Positions 42,046 through 51,839 of a stretch of DNA of 64,000 bases are shown here, piece after piece. Under the pieces are notes generated by a model. It was given only the letters and a program-made list of their open reading frames with translations. It searched no databases and had not been told where the DNA came from. The DNA is from Nephrocerus scutellatus. Lineage: Eukaryota; Arthropoda; Insecta; Diptera; Pipunculidae. The first letter of the stretch is position 1, and every line of letters begins with the position of its first letter. The stretch is from NCBI GenBank assembly GCA_947095585.1, contig OX352761.1:53122019-53186018 (forward strand), in the 5' to 3' direction. Both the position numbers and the translations under genes were made by a program.

Positions 42046-43200
42046 TTAAAAAAAGGTTTATGCCCATCTAATGAAGCCTGAACACATACCCACTTATTGA
42101 CCGTCTCGTTTCAGTGTCACCAACATAGTCAGCATCACTATAACCAATGAAATCAAAAATATCATTTTCTTTGTATAGAATACTTGTTTTTGGTGTGCCT
42201 TTTATGTATTTAAAAATTCTTTTTACAGCTTTCACAAGGGCTTGACTTGGTTTATTCGGGTAACGGCTGACAACGCCAAGAAAGACTTATGTCTGGTGTG
42301 GTCCCAACTGATTGATACATAATACTTCCAACTGCTTCACGATATGGAAAAATTGTATTTCTTTCTTCATTTCATTTCTTCATTTGCAAAATCACCATAA
42401 TCACATATTTTGAAATCAAATCCACTCTTTTGATTCCATCGTTTTGAAGTTCAAGACAGTATAAACTCTTGACCACGTTACACACACGTACACGATTCCT
42501 CTTCTTTTAAATCACCATATAAAAAACAACCCATAAAAATAAAAAATTTTCATGTAAAATCTACAATAACGAAGAGTATACTGAATTCCACTATAAATAC
42601 TGAAAAATAAAAACACATGATAAGCACTGCAACCCAACAAAAAAACTGCCCCAATCGTAAAGCAAGCAGTGCTGCTCACACTTCACCACACACACAGTAA
42701 GACATAATTTGATGCCGCTATATGGGGAAAAAATTTGTATGGGAGACCCCCGACCCCGCGGCCCGATCACTCTCGGAAATACACAAATACACATGTGTGC
42801 AAAGTTTAAGAAAATCGGGCTTTAAGAAGTGGATTAAAAATTGATCACAAGATCTGACCAGTCAGACACGGTCACGCGAAGTTAATATAGAGAATTTAAA
42901 AATACCGTTTTTTATCAAACTGCATATTATTCATTGCTGCAATGGATAAAATTGCGAGAACTGATTTGAATTTAACGACGGGACTAAAAGTTTCATCATA
43001 ATCGACACTATACTGTTGTGTGAAACGAGCTTTTAAAGACCAAACATTCGGTAACAAATATTTTGACATGGCCCAAGAAAGGTTTACAATTGAACCATTT
43101 TCGATATGGTGAACTACCATTACATGTGCTATTTGTAGATCGATTTAACACATATACAGCTGTTCGAATTACCTCTGCCCATAAACTTTTTGGTAATAAT
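42046..43200 (-). pseudogene. degenerate copia RT-RNase H with integrase scrap
   Basis: Minus strand, badly broken. 42070-42350 gives YREAVGSIMYQSVGTTPDIS, KAVKRIFKYIKGTP and GYSDADYVGDTETRRSISGYVF (first RNase H Asp). 42896-43090 gives the RT entry (PNVWSLKARFTQQYSVDYDETFSPVVKFKSVLAILSIAA). 43100-43200 gives LPKSLWAEVIRTAVYVLNRS, the end of integrase. The RT middle with the YxDD box is missing. A short repeat element (42527-42900) sits at the break. Confidence 0.8.
42527..42900 (+). repeat. AACAACCCATAAAAA-family element, copy 4
   Basis: About 374 bp: starts AACAACCCATAAAAATAAAA, ends GTTAATATAGAGAATTTAAA. Internal CCCCCGACCCCGCGGCCCGA block shared with copies 3 and 5. Inserted in copia RT sequence. 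Confidence 0.75.
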
Positions 43201-43559
43201 TAAAATTTTTTATTTAACTTGACTTGGCCCCTTTTTGTCAGTATTTTGGACTACTTTGAGGTAATGTTAAGCCACTTTCTACACGACCTAGAGAGCTAAA
43301 ATGGGAGTGTCTAAGTCCAAAAATTTTATTTTTTTTATTAAATAATATATTTCGAAAAATACATATTTATGGTATTGTAATCTAGTCACTTGGACTAATA
43401 AACAATTTTAATCTAACTTAATTTGCTACGGTTTCCATCTATGAATACTTCCCATTGGCGTTTCATAGGATCTTAAGAATGATTGTGTAAAATCGAGCAT
43501 TCTATACAGCCACATCTTTGTCGTGGAAATTATTTCTTACTATTTAGATTAATTCGAAG
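43201..43559. repeat. noncoding, includes one CTAGGTCGTGTG-family unit
   Basis: CACACGACC-type block (TACACGACCTAGAGAGCTAAA) near 43280, reverse orientation to the array at 12255. The rest is AT-rich and probably includes the 3' end of the Jockey-like element, but no poly(A) is clear. Confidence 0.5.
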
Positions 43560-44358
43560 AGTTCAGTTCTTTTAAGCCTGCGTATTATATTGCTGTTGTC
43601 TAATAGCTTAGTTGCCTCCATGTTCACATGTTGTGGAGTCTTACTCTGTGTCTTTCTGCGATAACCCGGGCTTCCTCGGTTACAAAAACAATTTTAAGGT
43701 CTCTATGAAGATCTTTGTTTCTGACGTACCACGGTGCATCAATGATGTTCCATAATACCTTTTCTTGAAATCTCTAGATGATATTCTTGTTGCTCTGTTT
43801 GGGACAACCCCAAAGTTGAATACCATAAGTCCAAACCGGTTTTAATATTTGCTTATAAAGTAGAAGCTTGTTGTGTGTTCCTTCCTTCAGCCTTCCTTCC
43901 TTCCTTCCTATCAGCCAATACATATTTCTATATTTGAGTCCAAGTTCTTCCTTTTTCTTTTTGACATGTGCTTTCCACCGAAGTTTTGCATCTAGAGTCA
44001 TGCCGAGATATTTTGCTGTGTTCGCATACGGAACAAATTCTTGATTAATTGTAACCGGAATATATTCCAACCGTTTGTTTGTGAAATTGATGTGAACTGA
44101 CTTAGTTTGATTAAGTTTAATTAGCCATTTTTTAGTCCAACTATATATTTTATTAATAGCTGTTTGCAACTTCTGCGTTGATTTTTTATTTGTTTTTCCA
44201 ACTGCAAGTATCGCCGTTTCATCAGCGAATGTCGCTACAATATTACTTTCTAATACAGGAAGATCATTGGTGTATAATAGGTACAGGATCAGTCCTAACA
44301 CACTGCCTTGAGGTACTCCCGCTTTAATTTGTTTCAATTCAGAATATGTATCATCTAG
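43560..44358 (-). pseudogene. Jockey-like RT C-terminal half
   Basis: The minus-strand frame 43774-44337 starts inside the RT (IKAGVPQGSVLGLILYLLYTNDLP), then shows VATFADETAILAVGK, where the family has FADD; the second aspartate is Glu here. The thumb follows (WLIKLNQTKSVHINFTN, YLGMTLDAKLRWKAHVKKK) and LKPVWTYGIQLWG. After a frame change the tail reads DAPWYVRNKDLHRDLK near 43690-43740. An in-frame stop (44356-44358) divides it from the preceding RT half. Confidence 0.88.
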
Positions 44359-45242
44359 TTATTTTCTGAAGAATCTGTCTTTTAGGTATGATTTCAGAAT
44401 TTCTGCATTTTGTAAAGGGAGAAGAGCTCTTAGCTTATAGTTCAATCCTTCATGCCAAACTTTATCAAAAGCCTGTGCGACATCCAGAAATATGGTTGCA
44501 CAGATTTTCTTCTCTTCTAAAGCTTTTTTAATAGTATTGGTTATTCTATGTATTTGATCTATTGTTGAATGTTGTGTGCGAAAACCACACTGATGATTTG
44601 GGATCAAATTTTTCCTCTCAATGATCGGATTTAACCTTTTTATCATTAACTTTTCAAAAAGTTTAGACATAACAGGCAGTATTGATATAGGTCTGTATGA
44701 TGTAGTTTCATGCGGTGGCTTCCTTGGTTTGGGAATCATGATAACATCTGCTATTTTCCATAGGCTGGGGACATATTTGATTCTAAAAGCAGCATTTATT
44801 AGGTTAGTAAGTTTCACTAAGGCTTTTCTCGGTAGTCTCTTTAAAATTTCTCCAGTTATAAGATCAAAGCCTGGGGCTTTTTTCGGATAAATATTGGTTT
44901 TAATTTCATTCATGATTTTGGTAGGTGTAGTTAGTGGGATTTCTTCACTTTCTTGAAATCCATCTTCATGCATTATTTCAGTTTCCAAGGAGTTGTGTGG
45001 TTGAAAAATATTTTCAAGATACTCAGCAAAAATATGTGCTTTATCCTTATTGTTTATGGCTCATTTTTTGTTGCTTTCCAAAAGGAATAATCAGTACTAC
45101 TGTCATTAGTTAACTTTCTTAGATAGTTCTTGATTGTATCATTTTTAAAATCTTTGATTTCCCTTCTTAATTGTTGAGTAAGATTGTTCAATTTAGTTTT
45201 ATCTTGGGGGAACCTTGTTTGCTGCCATTGCCTCCTTGCCAT
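44359..45242 (-). pseudogene. Jockey-like RT N-terminal half
   Basis: Minus strand. 45054-45242 encodes the linker (LTQQLRREIKDFKNDTIKNYLRKL, YSFWKATKNEP). After a frameshift, 44359-44988 encodes RT entry (KAPGFDLITGEILKRLPRKA, YRPISILPVMSKLFEKLM), NHQCGFRTQHSTIDQIHRI and IFLDVAQAFDKVWHEGL (motif A, Asp present). The frame ends at SYLKDRFFRK. It continues in the same frame beyond the stop into the C-terminal half. Confidence 0.88.
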
Positions 45243-45351
45243 TCCTTTTTTTTAGCAAGAAGTTTTCTGATTGCGCTAGGGTAATTATTGCCCATAATTT
45301 TAATTTTTATTGAGGGACTATTTTCCCAGGCCGATTGTTGAATGTTATGTA

Positions 45352-45643
45352 CTAATTTTTGTACTTTTTTTCCAATTGGTTCTCATTTTTTCCTAGTTTT
45401 CCTAGTTTATCGAAGAATTCCCGATAATCTGTTTCTTTTATTGAATGTTTTGGTGGACAGTAGATTCCAATAAAACTAACAAAATTATTCTTGGTTTTGA
45501 CATTTACAGCTGTGGCTTGTATTTCTTCTGTTTCATATTTCAATTTTTCGTAATGTTTAATTTTGTTTCTAACTCCCATCTTTGGCCGAATTACCGGAAT
45601 GTATGGCGTGATATACTTTGAAGTTTGTAAATTTTATATAAGA
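45352..45643 (-). pseudogene. Jockey-like endonuclease, C-terminal part
   Basis: Minus strand: SYIKFTNFKVYHAIHSGN near the Helitron border, then, after a small frame change, GVRNKIKHYEKLKYETEEIQATAVNV and FVSFIGIYCPPKHSIKETDYREFF. This is the middle of an AP-type endonuclease. Its N-terminal half lies on the other side of the Helitron. The catalytic GDFN/SDH region is missing or unrecognisable. Confidence 0.8.
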
Positions 45644-45859
45644 CTAGCTGATTACCCGGCGTTGCCCAGGTATTTATTCATTCCAATCTTCTATTAGGCG
45701 GGGGTAGAAAAAAGAATGATATCAATCTATAAGGTAAAATTTTAGTTTTTATTAACTAAACAAACAAATTTAAAATATAAATTATAGCTATAGTATTCAA
45801 ATTATAAAATAAAATTAAATAAACATACATAAAATTAATTATCACAAATCTTGGTTGTA

Positions 45860-46285
45860 TACCTACAATGTTTTTAGTTTCACCTTCAATAGCAGGAATA
45901 AATAAATTCTTAGGTCAACCCAACCCAGAGCAAGCAAAATAAAGTTGTCCGTGGGAAAAGCATGGCAATCTCAAATCTATACTCCGCAGTTCTTAATAAA
46001 CTGTCCGACCGTCGAAATGAGTGCTATCCGTGGGATAAAAACTGTTTCACACTGTCCCTTTTCTGTCAAGATAGTCGCTTCAATTATATTCCCCGGCATC
46101 TCTTTTACGCACAGTCTTGCGCCGTTGAAAAGTTTTGGCGAGTTGAGAATCCGTAGTAAAATAATTGGAGATCAAACTGTAAGACGATGTGGTGGCAATC
46201 CAGACGAATTAAGTGAGTTAAGGAACTCAGTTAGATATTTAATTCCTCATCAGTATCTACAACGGTATCGATACACTTATATTCA
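45860..46285 (-). pseudogene. Helitron helicase C-terminal remnant
   Basis: The minus strand gives, across several frames, DEELNI..LTEFLNSLNSSGLPPHRL, PIILLRILNSPKLFNGARLCV, NIIEATILTEKGQCETVFIPRI and finally CFSHGQLYFACSGLG followed by PKNLFIPAIEGETKNIV. These are the last blocks of the PIF1-type helicase of Helitrons (the SHGQLYVACSR-like motif VI region). Multiple stops and frame changes; the block with the arginine finger shows G in place of the expected R. The rest of Rep-Hel is absent. Confidence 0.8.
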
Positions 46286-46539
46286 GTGACCACGCTTATT
46301 AACATGGCAAGTATTTGATTGTTTATTTCGTGGTTGTCTTCATTTTGATAGCAAGAATGGCCCCTTCAAGCAACCAGTTCAAAATGTTATAGTTTTGAGA
46401 AACAGCCGGATAAATAGAATTTATTAGTTCTGCGGCAGATATCAAAAATCGATGTAAATTTAACATATCCATAAAACACGGCTACTAATCTACCTTTTCC
46501 AATTTTAAGTAGGGGCGACAATGTCCTCAATCCCAAATT

Positions 46540-47310
46540 CGTCGCCAAATGGTCGCCGAGTACCAATCTATACACCACTATTATCTCAGCGACCCCAAAA
46601 CTATGGGATCGGAACTAATATTGGTCACCCTCTCTTCTCCGTTATCGATCCCATACCCATAAGGCTGTCTTACCATCTCCATTCAACTCAGCGAACCCGA
46701 AAACAATAGAATCGACACTAATATCGGTCACCCCCCCTCAGTTATCGACCCAATCCCCCTAGAGCTGTCCTACCATCACCATTCAACTCTGCGACCACGA
46801 AAACCATAAAATCGACACTAATATCCCCCCCTCAGTTATCGATCCCATCCCCCTAGAGCTGTCTTACCATCACCATTCAACTCAGCGACCACGAAACCCA
46901 TAAAATCGACACTAATATCGGTCACCCCCACCCCCCTCAGTTATCGACCCATCCCCCTAGAGATGTCTTACCATCACCATTCAACTCAGCGACCACGAAA
47001 ACCATAAAATCGACACTAATATCGGCCCCCCCCCCTATCAGTTATCGACCCCATTCCCCTAGAGCTGTCTTACCATCACCATTCAACTCAGCGACCACGA
47101 AAACCATAAAATCGACACTTATATCGGTCACCCCCCCCCTTTCAGTTGTCGACCCATTCCACTAGAGCTGTCTTACCATCACCATTCAACTCAGCCCCCA
47201 TCAGTTATCGACCCCAACCCCCTAGAGCTGTCTTACCATCACCATTCAACTCAGCGATCACGAAAACCATAGACTCAACTTTAATATCGTTCAGCCACCC
47301 CCTGCGGGAA
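46540..47310. repeat. minisatellite inside the Helitron, about 100-bp unit
   Basis: Seven or so units of CTGTCTTACCATCACCATTC, AACTCAGCGACCACGAAAAC, CATAAAATCGACACTAATAT and CGGTCACCCCCCC-rich spacer, near 46665, 46768, 46860, 46963, 47067, 47169 and 47228. One unit near 47190 is shortened. The C-runs vary in length. Confidence 0.88.
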
Positions 47311-47567
47311 TATAACTCACTCATAGGTGTGTACTACCAGCACCATTCGTCTTGGCGATACCGAATACGGTTGGTCCGACACTTAAATCGCCTGCCACGC
47401 CTCCCCCAACCAAAAAACGTGCTACTCCCCACCACCTAATTTGATTCCACATAGTAACTAATATGTATACAAAGTTTAGTTGAAATTGGTCAAGTCGTTC
47501 CATAGCTAGTTAGGCACAAAAAATACAAATATACAAACAAATAAATTCTCTATTATATATATATAGA

Positions 47568-47720
47568 TTGTCTAGTAAAGTGTGTTTCCGAAATAAGGCA
47601 TATATCGATTTTTTCAGTGTCAAGGACCACTTGCAATTCTATTTGATGTTGCAAAAGTCATAATTTTGTTTTTTAGCTATAGCTCCTTTATTGCTATATT
47701 CTAATTTCTGCAATCTCTCA
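47568..47720 (-). pseudogene. Jockey-like endonuclease, N-terminal part
   Basis: Minus strand reads NKGAIAKKQNYDF and then ELQVVLDTEKIDICLISETHFT, the first catalytic Glu block (SETH) of AP-type endonucleases. It ends at the Helitron 5' border and continues in frame at 45643. Confidence 0.85.
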
Positions 47721-47724
47721 TCAA

Positions 47725-48165
47725 ATATATTTTTTTTATTTTATTTTTATAATGTACACACGCTAAAGAGGTTTGCACCCTTATAATGCTTAGCACAGCG
47801 TTGGCGTTAGGAAACTAGGGAGAGGAAAGGATGAGATGTCTATGCACGCGTGTCTTAAACGACTGCAGATCATATAAATGCGGAAACACAGAATCAGGCA
47901 ATTCATTCCACATAACTATCGTGTGGCTGAAGAAGGAATCTCTGAATTGGTTAGTACGTCCGAAGATAGGCTTAATGGTGGACCCATGAGCTCAAGTTGA
48001 GGCACGGGTATTACGGATGGGTTGGAGAATGGGCGGGATGCATCTGGATATTTCTTTTGAACACCGCTTGTGGAAAAAGCAATAAAACAGTGACAGGGAG
48101 GAAACATTCCTACGATATTCAAGCGATTCAATTGTTTTCGCGATATGTACGTCACCAATAAGTTT
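47725..48165 (-). mobile_element. 5'-truncated non-LTR element fragment
   Basis: Minus strand, with small frame changes: RTNQFRDSFFSHTIVMWNELPDSVFPHLYDLQSFKTRVHRHL, ending in short 3' UTR and an A-rich tail (plus-strand T-rich stretch 47724-47752). The FxxSFFxxTVxxWNxLP ending is a common C-terminal tail of non-LTR ORF2 proteins. (The quoted peptide is a direct reading in pieces of no more than twenty: RTNQFRDSFFSHTIV / MWNELPDSVF / YDLQSFKTRVHR.) It separates ORF1 from the endonuclease of the Jockey-like host. Confidence 0.65.
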
Positions 48166-49070
48166 TAACGCTATTGAGTTTGTTTATAATTAACTGTAGT
48201 TGCTGTTTTATATCATCGTTTTTTACAATATTTGCTTTTTTTGTTACTTGGGCATAGGTCATTTCCCCTATTTCCCCTTGTGGGGCTGCATTTGCCTTTC
48301 TCTCATTTCAGGTCTTTTTATCTTAATAGGTTGATTCCTGCTTTTATTTGTTATTTTATCTCTTATTTTTAACTTAGATTTTCGTGTTGGTTGAATATCT
48401 ACTTTACACCCCAAGATGTTTTTAATTATATAAATATGTTCAATAATATTATTTGAACTGAACGTCAACATGAACATATTGAGAGGTTCCTACTTTGTTT
48501 TTTTTAGCTTAATTGATGCTTCCAATGCATTAAACCCTTGCGCTTTCAGCTTATCAAGTATTTTTATCAATTTGGTATTGAATTTGTCTTTTGATACAAC
48601 TGTTTTCAATTGTTCATAGATTGAATCATAGTTACTAACGTCATCTAATATTTTCTGTGGTGGTGATATTTTTTTTCAGTTCCGTTAGGATTATTTTAGG
48701 AGCTGCAATCTTTACTAACACATTTTGATTAGTTTTGGAACCAATTTCTTTTAGTTGCTCTGTCTTTTCCAAGTCAGATTCCTTTTTCGAAGATTTTTAA
48801 CCCGTATTCACTGGGTTTCCTTGGCTAATTGCTCTTCGTCTGTTTCGTAAGTAACTTTTTCTTGAACTTCTACATCAGTTTGGAAGTCCATTGTAACATG
48901 TTGTTTAAGTTGTCTTACTTGCCCTTCAAGAACTTCAATGTACTCCTGCATCCATTGTATTGTTGCATTTAATGCTTTGTTCTCTTGTCTTGATTCAAAT
49001 AAAGCTTTGGTTATTTCTTTTAATTGCGTACTTATGTTTTCTGTAGGCTGTGGTGGTAGTTTAGAACTAT
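48165..49070 (-). pseudogene. Jockey-like ORF1 remnant
   Basis: Minus strand. Near 48270-48470: FSSNNIIEHIYIIKNILGCKVDIQP, in the style of the RRM-like gag domain of Jockey elements; near 48170-48260: GEMTYAQVTKKANIVKNDD. Between 48480 and 49070 the translation is lysine-rich with stops (LDKLKAQG-like helix near 48530-48560). No zinc knuckle is clear. The quoted segments are partial and stops interrupt them. The foldback at 49072 cuts or borders its N-terminal end. Confidence 0.6.
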
Positions 49071-49071
49071 A

Positions 49072-49184
49072 GGGTGTTTTTTTGGGAGGTTTGTTTTTCC
49101 GATAGAAGTCGTTTTATTTTATGACAGTTGTTTTGACAGCTCAAAGTGGCATTTCTACTCAGTATTGTTTGGCAAATCATTATG

Positions 49185-49221
<37 letters not shown>

Positions 49222-49676
49222 ACATTTGTGAAAAATAGTCGTGGTAGCCATATGCCAGAAATTGTGTTTAAATGTTAGATGCCAAAAAATGATCTACCAA
49301 ATAAAAAAAAATTTTGGTCATTTCATAATTTTATATGTGTTTTATTCAAAAAAAAAATCGGCAACCTCTTAAAAAAACACGTTATATCTAACGGGTGTTT
49401 TTTTAAGAGGTTGCCGATTTTTTTTTTGAATAAAACACATATAAAATTATGAAATGACCAAAATTTTTTTTTATTTGGTAGATAATTTTTTGGCATCTAA
49501 CATTTAAACACAATTTCTGGCATATGGCTACCACGACTATTTTTCACAAATGTCATTTTTTTTCATAATGATTTGCCAAACAATACTGAGTAGAAATGCC
49601 ACTTTGAGCTGTCAAAACAACTGTCATAAAATAAAACGACATCTATCGGAACAACAAACCTCCCAAAAAAACACCC
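49072..49676. mobile_element. 605-bp foldback element, copy 1
   Basis: Two inverted arms (49072-49380, 49393-49676) around a 12-bp centre GTTATATCTAAC. Outer ends GGGTGTTTTTTTGGGAGGTT and its reverse. Each arm also ends inside in CCTCTTAAAAAAACAC, a weaker inverted match to its own outer end, so each arm may be a short inverted-end element in its own right. The left arm holds A37 where the right has only T8. No coding. Left flank TATA; right flank GTTAC, so no clean target duplication. Confidence 0.9.
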
Positions 49677-50380
49677 GTTACTTATCTTTGTAATCGTTAG
49701 AGTTTGTGATCTTACTACCTTTTTACTCGATTAAAAGATATTGGAGGAATGACTTTCAGCCATTATTGCAGTATTTCGTCATGTTTTGTAGGTAGACAAA
49801 TCGGTTGGTTGTTTTCTACGATAAGCCTGTCTAAGTCAGGTCTAGAAAGCTAAGGTGTTTGGAGCTTTAGTTGGTAGCTTAGGTTCCACAGGTTTCACAA
49901 GTTCAAGTCCAAAATAGCATTTTTTATATTCCGCGTATGACGCGGTCTCGTGTCGCATGTGGCGCCTGTGATGGGTTGACATTTTTTTTCAACTTCTTAG
50001 TTTAGGTCCTTTTTAACCACCTTCCACACGACCTAGATAGCTTAAATGTTGTGAGTCTCTAAGTCCAAAATAGCATTTTTTGTATTCGCGGATGGCGCGA
50101 ATTATAGTCAACACAATTAAACGGAGTAAAAAAATATAAAAATTTATTTTTCAACCACTTCACTTAGCTGCTAAATTACAACTGACTTAATTCTATTTTA
50201 GGTATAACATGAAACTTTGTTCTTTTGCATTGTCTGGAAAGGTGCCAGACATAATTCTTAATTCACAGGGTCGGTGGTCATAATTCGATTAAAATCGTTA
50301 TTGAAATTTGTGAAAACATATATGAATTTGCATGTTTCGAACATTTTTTCTTCTACTCTTATACATTCGTTCATTGTATA
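49677..50380. repeat. noncoding, with two CTAGGTCGTGTG-family units
   Basis: 49905-50110 holds two diverged units (CACACGACCTAGATAGCTTA, then AAGTCCAAAATAGCATTTTT and a GATGGGTTGAC block), same family as 12255-12645. The rest is unassigned AT-rich sequence. Confidence 0.6.
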
Positions 50381-50493
50381 GGGTGTTTTTTTGGGAGGTT
50401 TGTTTTTCCGATAGATGTCGTTTTATTTTATGACAGTTGTTTTGACAGCTCAAAGTGGCTTTTCTACTCAGTATTGTTTGGCAAATCATTATG

Positions 50494-50530
<37 letters not shown>

Positions 50531-50840
50531 ACATTTGTGAAAAATAGTCGTGGTAGCCATATGCCAGAAATTGTGTTTAAATGTTAAATGCCAAAAAATT
50601 ATCTACCAAATAAAAAAAAATTTTGGTCATTTCATAATTTTATATGTGTTGTATTCAAAAAAAAAATCGGCAACCTCTTAAAAAAACACGTTATATCTAA
50701 CGGGTGTTTTTTTAAGAGGTTGCCGATTTTTTTTTTGAATAAAACACATATAAAATTATGAAATGACCAAAATTTTTTGGCATTTAACATTTAAACACAA
50801 TTTCTGGCATATGGCTACCACGACTATTTTTCACAAATGT

Positions 50841-50872
<32 letters not shown>

Positions 50873-50985
50873 CATAATGATTTGCCAAACAATACTGAGT
50901 AGAAATGCCACTTTGAGCTGTCAAAACAACTGTCATAAAATAAAACGACATCTATCGGAAAAACAAACCTCCCAAAAAAACACCC
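50381..50985. mobile_element. 605-bp foldback element, copy 2
   Basis: Same structure and length as copy 1 (arms 50381-50689, 50702-50985, same centre). Flanked by TATA on both sides (50377-50380, 50986-50989), compatible with a TA or TATA duplication, as in Tc1/mariner-type or similar elements. Here the right arm carries a longer T-run. Confidence 0.9.
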
Positions 50986-51430
50986 TATATAACTGAGACC
51001 AAAAACATTTAAATGTACTTACAATACCAAATAGTTCAGTACCGTTATAATTAAATAAGAAATAAATTCAATGAAATAACAGTAAATCACAATCACAATT
51101 AAATTTCAAATAAAAATCAAGCTTAAATTACTTTAAAATGGTTATAATTAATACAAAAATGGACTACCACGACAACGTCGTCAACAACGACTGTGGCCGC
51201 TGGATTCGAGACACAATTTTAAAAAGTTGAATTTTGAACTTCTCCAAACCAAACGCTAACGTGAACGATAATAAAAACTGTTCTGTTTCCAATTTTATTG
51301 ATAACACTAAAGCTAATCAATTGCTACCAAACAAAACAAAAAAAGAAAATCGGTTGACAAACAGAGGAGAAGAAGGTACTGTTTTATCTTTGCCTATTTC
51401 TATATATAGATTAGGAAATTGAATTGTTCT
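50986..51430 (-). other. probable copia-like LTR region
   Basis: 51345-51430 contains the block shared with 33237 and 38040 (TTGACAAACAGAGGAGAAG), and the minus strand has CTATATATAG at 51401-51410, a possible TATA box. 50986-51345 is AT-rich with no ORF recognised. LTR borders could not be set. Confidence 0.45.
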
Positions 51431-51443
51431 TATTGTACCATTA

Positions 51444-51729
51444 AATAATAATATATTCGGCGTGACAGACCATTGCGGTCCAAGGCCTAGCTTCTCGCGA
51501 CCATTTGTGTTGCGCAAATGATGACACAAATGAAAGGGACCTACAATTTAAGGCCGGATCGATCCGAACGGCGAATTGTGAAGCTTTCCGTGACAAGTTA
51601 TTACTCTCGGAACGTTTGTCACCCATTCGCGAGAAGTGGGACAACGTGAAAAATACTTTTGGTGTTACTGAGAACCACGAACCTCCTGCTCAGTAGCCAC
51701 GCGCATTTCCACTGAGCCACGGCGCCCAC
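51444..51729 (-). mobile_element. tRNA-derived SINE, copy 2
   Basis: Reverse copy of the SINE at 15296, diverged. Flanked by a perfect 13-bp duplication TATTGTACCATTA (51431-51443, 51730-51742). The (ATT)n tail appears as AATAATAATAT on the left. The B-box region reads GGTTCGTGGTTCTC on the minus strand. The copia-like sequence at 41985-42005 shows the empty site. Confidence 0.88.
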
Positions 51730-51839
51730 TATTGTACCATTATGTTAATGAAAAATTAAAGCTTATTGTGCAATTATGTTTTATGGAAAAAGAGTGTTTG
51801 TTATGCAATTACGTTTGTGGGAAACTCAGGATTTTTTTT

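Larger units (their letters stand above)
45644..47567 (-). mobile_element. Helitron, 1924 bp, degenerate
   Basis: Minus strand. The 5' end reads TCTATATATATATAATAGAG (from 47567), and the 3' end reads CCTGGGCAACGCCGGGTAAT, a hairpin, followed by CAGCTAG at 45644. It is flanked by A on the 5' side and T on the 3' side, the A/T insertion rule of Helitrons with no target duplication. It carries a broken helicase C-terminus and a minisatellite. Removing it joins ACTAGACAA to TCTTATATA and restores the endonuclease reading frame of the Jockey-like host. Confidence 0.93.
43560..49070 (-). mobile_element. Jockey-like non-LTR element, degenerate, with insertions
   Basis: Minus strand. ORF1 remnants lie at about 48165-49070, endonuclease at 47568-47720 and 45352-45643, RT at 43774-44988 and the C-terminal tail at 43560-43780. 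The order is that of a two-ORF non-LTR element. It is split by a Helitron (45644-47567) and by a 5'-truncated second non-LTR fragment (47725-48165). The VAQAFDKVWH motif-A region marks the Jockey clade. Confidence 0.85.

Noticed and set aside
46540..47310. CRISPR-like array
   Set aside because: The units are contiguous degenerate 100-bp repeats without unique spacers, in an insect Helitron.
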